Assembly (NCBI RefSeq): GCF_000719115.1
Contig: NZ_JOEA01000033.1
Location: 1 to 64,000, forward strand
Length of the DNA stretch: 64,000 bases
Direction of reading: 5' to 3'
Source: Lentzea albidocapillata
Lineage (GTDB): Bacteria; Actinomycetota; Actinomycetes; Mycobacteriales; Pseudonocardiaceae
The notes under the pieces are model-generated. The model made no database searches. It had not been told where the DNA came from and saw nothing but the letters and a program-made list of their open reading frames with translations. The position numbers were made by a program, and so were the translations under genes. This document shows, in pieces, positions 61,732 through 64,000 of this stretch; the stretch's first letter is position 1, and every line of letters begins with the position of its first letter.

Positions 61732-61932
61732 TTAGGCGGCGATCTGGCCGTCGAGCCAGTCGCGGACGTCGTCCGGGCGGTAGCGGACGTGCTTTCCGAG
61801 CCGGACGAACGCAGGTCCCACGCTGCGATAGCGCCAGTCGGTCAGCGTCTTCTCAGGGATGCCGAGGAAGTCGGCCAGAACGGCCGGCGTCCAGAGGCAT
61901 TCCACGGTGATGAAGCGCGGTCGATCACTCAT
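61732..61932 (-). CDS. xis: excisionase / MerR-like helix-turn-helix protein
   Basis: 66 residues. LWTPAVLADFLGIPEKTLTDWRY is the recognition helix region, followed by GPAFVRLGKHVRYRPDDVRDWL as in AICE Xis proteins. It bends DNA at the attachment site for excision. ATG 61932 with GGGGAGGGGG upstream. Confidence 0.88.
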   Translation of the reverse strand: MSDRPRFITVECLWTPAVLADFLGIPEKTLTDWRYRSVGPAFVRLGKHVRYRPDDVRDWLDGQIAA

Positions 61933-61955
61933 GCTGTCCCCCTCCCCGTTGCTGG

Positions 61956-63683
61956 TCAGGCCGCCTCCCGATGAGTTGCTGAAAGATTCAGCCCTTCATC
62001 GGGCGCGGGTCGGGGCAACGCGGCCAGCACCGCTTGAGCCTGGTCGTACTCGGCCCGCCACTTGAGCCGCTGACTGATCATCTGCATCAGCAGTTCCGCC
62101 CGGCTGGGAGCGTGCGGGTCACCCGCCTGGACTGGCGCCCACATGAGCCGCGTCCGGTCCGTCCCTTCAGGCTTGGCGATCCCCGCAGCAGCCAAGGCCT
62201 CACGGACGAACGTGGCCCGGTCGGACTTGTGTTCGGCGAGGGTCTTCCCCGACCAGCGCCGTGACACCAGCACCCGCCGCCCAGGCAACCCGAGCGTCTC
62301 CCTGCGGTGAGCCTTGGAGCGGCACCGACCCGGAGTCATCCGGGAGTTCGTCCCCTTGGGAGCGACGCCGTACAGCAGCCACACCGCGCAGCGTTCCGAG
62401 CACGGCGTGATCGCGAGCTCAGCAGCCAGGCGGTCAGCGTGCTCCGACACCCGCGCCGAGTCGTCCACGGCGACGACTTCGGAGATCGACTTGACCAGGT
62501 ACTTGGTCAGGTAGCCGATGTGCCGCCCAGCTTCCTCGGTGCCGCCGAGGATGCCCTTGGAGTGCACCTGAGACCCGAACTCGACCACATGCGCTGGAGT
62601 GTCCAGATCAGACACCGCATCCGCCCACGGCGTGAGTGGGACGTTCGTGATCGGGTCCACGAAACCCTTGGCGCACATGTCCCACACCGGCATCCGGTCA
62701 CCGCTGTACTTAATCTCATCGTGGTTGGGCCACCACACCTGGAGGTAGGTCGCCGCCGTCACCTGACGCACTACCGCGTGAGGGATCGAGCCCCTGACGG
62801 CGAAGTGGGCATGCGGGGTGATGCGCTTCTGCGGCTCGACCGTGCCGAAGTACTGCACGTCCCAGCCCACGACCCGACGCAGGTTCTGCCACCACCGGTC
62901 CACCAGGGAGGCGAAGTGCACCGCGTCCCGTGCGGCCCGCCGGTAGTCGTACGTCGCAGGGTCGGCCGGGGTGCCGTCCGTGCGCACTTTGCCGTATGAG
63001 TCGAGTGTGACCGTGACGAACGTCGAGGGTCGGTACTTGCCCGCGAACTCCCGCCCCACCGTGGTCTTGGCGACCTTGCGCCGGGGCAGGTTGGGCGAGT
63101 CCTGACGCCGCCGGGTCGAGCGGACCGGAGCAGGCGCGGCCGGCCGATCCACGTTGGGGAGGTTTCCGCGGACTCCCTCCCGCCGCAGGTCAGAGTCCGC
63201 CTCCCGGATGGCTTCCCGTAGGTCCTCGACCTGTTCCGCGTCCTGCTCACCCTGCGCCTGGCGGTACTCGGCGGTCAGGTCCGACCGGTAGGTGACCAGC
63301 TCGATTTGGTCGCTCGTGGCGGTCTCCCGCTCCGCCACGGGCTCGTGGTCGAGGTGCCAGCCTTCCCGGCACTGGGCCATGCGGGAGCGCCGGTTGCGGT
63401 CCGCACACGCCGGGCATTTGGACGCCACGGTCGAGTTGCAGCGCACACCGACCATGCGCACCTCACCGGTGTCGAGGTCCACGACCTCCCCCAGTACGGG
63501 ACGCACACACACCCCGTGCTGCTCCGCCGCAGCCTTGACCACGTCGAGGGTGAGCGGCATCCGCGCCCGTTCTGCCGACGTCATCCCAGCCACATCCTGA
63601 GTAACGGCAGGAACCACCGCCACGCCAACGGTTTCTCCACTGTCCACAGTGGCCGTCATGGTCTCCTCTCGGTTGTTGGTCAT
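61956..63683 (-). CDS. RepSA-like rolling-circle replication initiator
   Basis: 575 residues. The HUH motif (TPHAHFAVRG, near 290) and Tyr-rich GRHIGYLTKYLVKS show a rolling-circle initiator of the pSAM2 RepSA family. The N-terminal Cys pair (KCPACADR) may bind zinc. The start ATG overlaps the upstream stop (ATGA at 63680); an in-frame ATG at 63659 with GAGAGGAG before it may be the true one. Confidence 0.9.
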   Translation of the reverse strand: MTNNREETMTATVDSGETVGVAVVPAVTQDVAGMTSAERARMPLTLDVVKAAAEQHGVCVRPVLGEVVDLDTGEVRMVGVRCNSTVASKCPACADRNRRSRMAQCREGWHLDHEPVAERETATSDQIELVTYRSDLTAEYRQAQGEQDAEQVEDLREAIREADSDLRREGVRGNLPNVDRPAAPAPVRSTRRRQDSPNLPRRKVAKTTVGREFAGKYRPSTFVTVTLDSYGKVRTDGTPADPATYDYRRAARDAVHFASLVDRWWQNLRRVVGWDVQYFGTVEPQKRITPHAHFAVRGSIPHAVVRQVTAATYLQVWWPNHDEIKYSGDRMPVWDMCAKGFVDPITNVPLTPWADAVSDLDTPAHVVEFGSQVHSKGILGGTEEAGRHIGYLTKYLVKSISEVVAVDDSARVSEHADRLAAELAITPCSERCAVWLLYGVAPKGTNSRMTPGRCRSKAHRRETLGLPGRRVLVSRRWSGKTLAEHKSDRATFVREALAAAGIAKPEGTDRTRLMWAPVQAGDPHAPSRAELLMQMISQRLKWRAEYDQAQAVLAALPRPAPDEGLNLSATHREAA

Positions 63684-64000
63684 GCCGCCACACCTCCACT
63701 CGCGTCGTCACTGCCGGAGCGTCCCGGGAACGGGTGCACCGATGCCTCAGTGATTCCGAAGAACATGGCCAGCTCGACAAGGTCCGCGTCGGTGACCCAG
63801 AACGCGCGGCCCCGCTCAGGAGTCCCGCGCCCATCGGTCTTGACCCACGCCACACCGGGCGTGTTCTCGCTGATCTCGTGAGCCGCAGCGCCCCGAGCCC
63901 GTGCACCGTCACCCAGGACCATGTCGACCTGTGGTGCTTCGTCCAGGCGGAGCGCGATCTTGGTCCCGAACAGATGCCGGAACGCGACAACCTCCTTACG
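63680..64000 (-). CDS. AICE protein of unknown function (5' end outside the window)
   Basis: The frame is open from the stop at 63680 to the window edge. It reads VVAFRHLFGTKIALRLDEAPQ and GVAWVKTDGRGTPERGRAFW, then a helical tail with ASVHPFPGRSG. An internal ATG lies at 63922. Not recognised. It is coupled to the Rep gene by an ATGA overlap. Confidence 0.6.
   Translation of the reverse strand, partial: RKEVVAFRHLFGTKIALRLDEAPQVDMVLGDGARARGAAAHEISENTPGVAWVKTDGRGTPERGRAFWVTDADLVELAMFFGITEASVHPFPGRSGSDDASGGVAA

Larger units (their letters stand above)
60254..64000. mobile_element. actinomycete integrative and conjugative element (AICE), one end
   Basis: An integrase, an excisionase and a RepSA-like initiator in the order int-xis-rep are the classical replication/excision module of AICEs such as pSAM2. 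Further genes run off the window. The boundary with the chromosome is near 60254-60302. No tRNA is seen there, which is unusual for these elements. GC is lower than in the genes around it. Confidence 0.85.

Overview
The window is high-GC DNA with frequent GTG starts, 4-bp ATGA/GTGA gene overlaps and a gene order that strongly resembles actinobacteria. The mabA-inhA-hemH cluster, the moxR-DUF58-VWA trio, a RipA-type peptidoglycan hydrolase, an actinobacterial aconitase and a def-fmt-rsmB-rpe-ribD-ribE-ribBA-ribH cluster followed by a PH-domain gene all occur in the order known from Mycobacterium tuberculosis (Rv1475c-Rv1485 and Rv1405c-Rv1417 regions). Many accessory genes lie between them. A member of the Pseudonocardiales (for example Lentzea, Saccharothrix or a relative) is the most likely source; that is an inference from gene content and protein style, not a database result.

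Layout. 0.1-5.2 kb: a SCO6745-family protein, a DUF4240 protein and a right-to-left cassette of AAA+ ATPase, VWA protein and small membrane protein. 5.2-12 kb: a Tat-exported tachylectin/dimethylformamidase-like protein, two poorly known proteins, and a coupled pair of membrane-anchored solute-binding proteins, one fused to a VWA domain. 12-14.6 kb: hemH (cpfC), inhA and fabG (mabA), read leftwards. 14.7-21.3 kb: a large FAD/Fe-S oxidoreductase, a small secreted protein, and an operon of response regulator, sensor kinase, TAXI-type lipoprotein and DHFR-like protein. 21.3-24.2 kb: VWA, DUF58 and MoxR genes. 24.3-31.7 kb: MobA, a TetR regulator with a divergent DrrAB-type ABC exporter, an aldo/keto reductase, two isochorismatase-type hydrolases around a GlxA-type regulator, and a scar made of two broken genes. 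31.7-46 kb: RipA-like NlpC/P60 protein, acyl-CoA synthetase, sirtuin, two membrane proteins, FAD monooxygenase, an AfsR-like regulator with an ABC transporter, and aconitase. 46-60.3 kb: a DUF1761 protein, an NB-ARC/TPR regulator, the riboflavin and translation-start cluster, DinB, gamma-glutamyltransferase and an unknown protein. 60.3-64 kb: the integrase end of an actinomycete integrative element (integrase, excisionase, RepSA-like initiator), which runs off the window.

How the genes work together. The core genes cover mycolate/fatty-acid elongation (fabG, inhA), haem synthesis (hemH), cell-wall turnover (ripA, moxR trio), the TCA cycle (acnA), riboflavin synthesis and formyl-methionine handling (def, fmt). 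Regulatory DNA that can be read directly includes an AcnR-type operator over the acnA -10 region, a doubled palindrome between the TetR gene and its ABC exporter, and several perfect hairpin terminators. No tRNA, rRNA or CRISPR array was seen. The most unusual items are the solute-binding/VWA pair without a transporter, the TAXI two-component operon without a TRAP permease, an NB-ARC protein with an amyloid-motif-like N-terminus, an in-frame palindromic insertion in the AfsR-like regulator, and an InhA with Ala at the position of the isoniazid-resistance residue Ser94.
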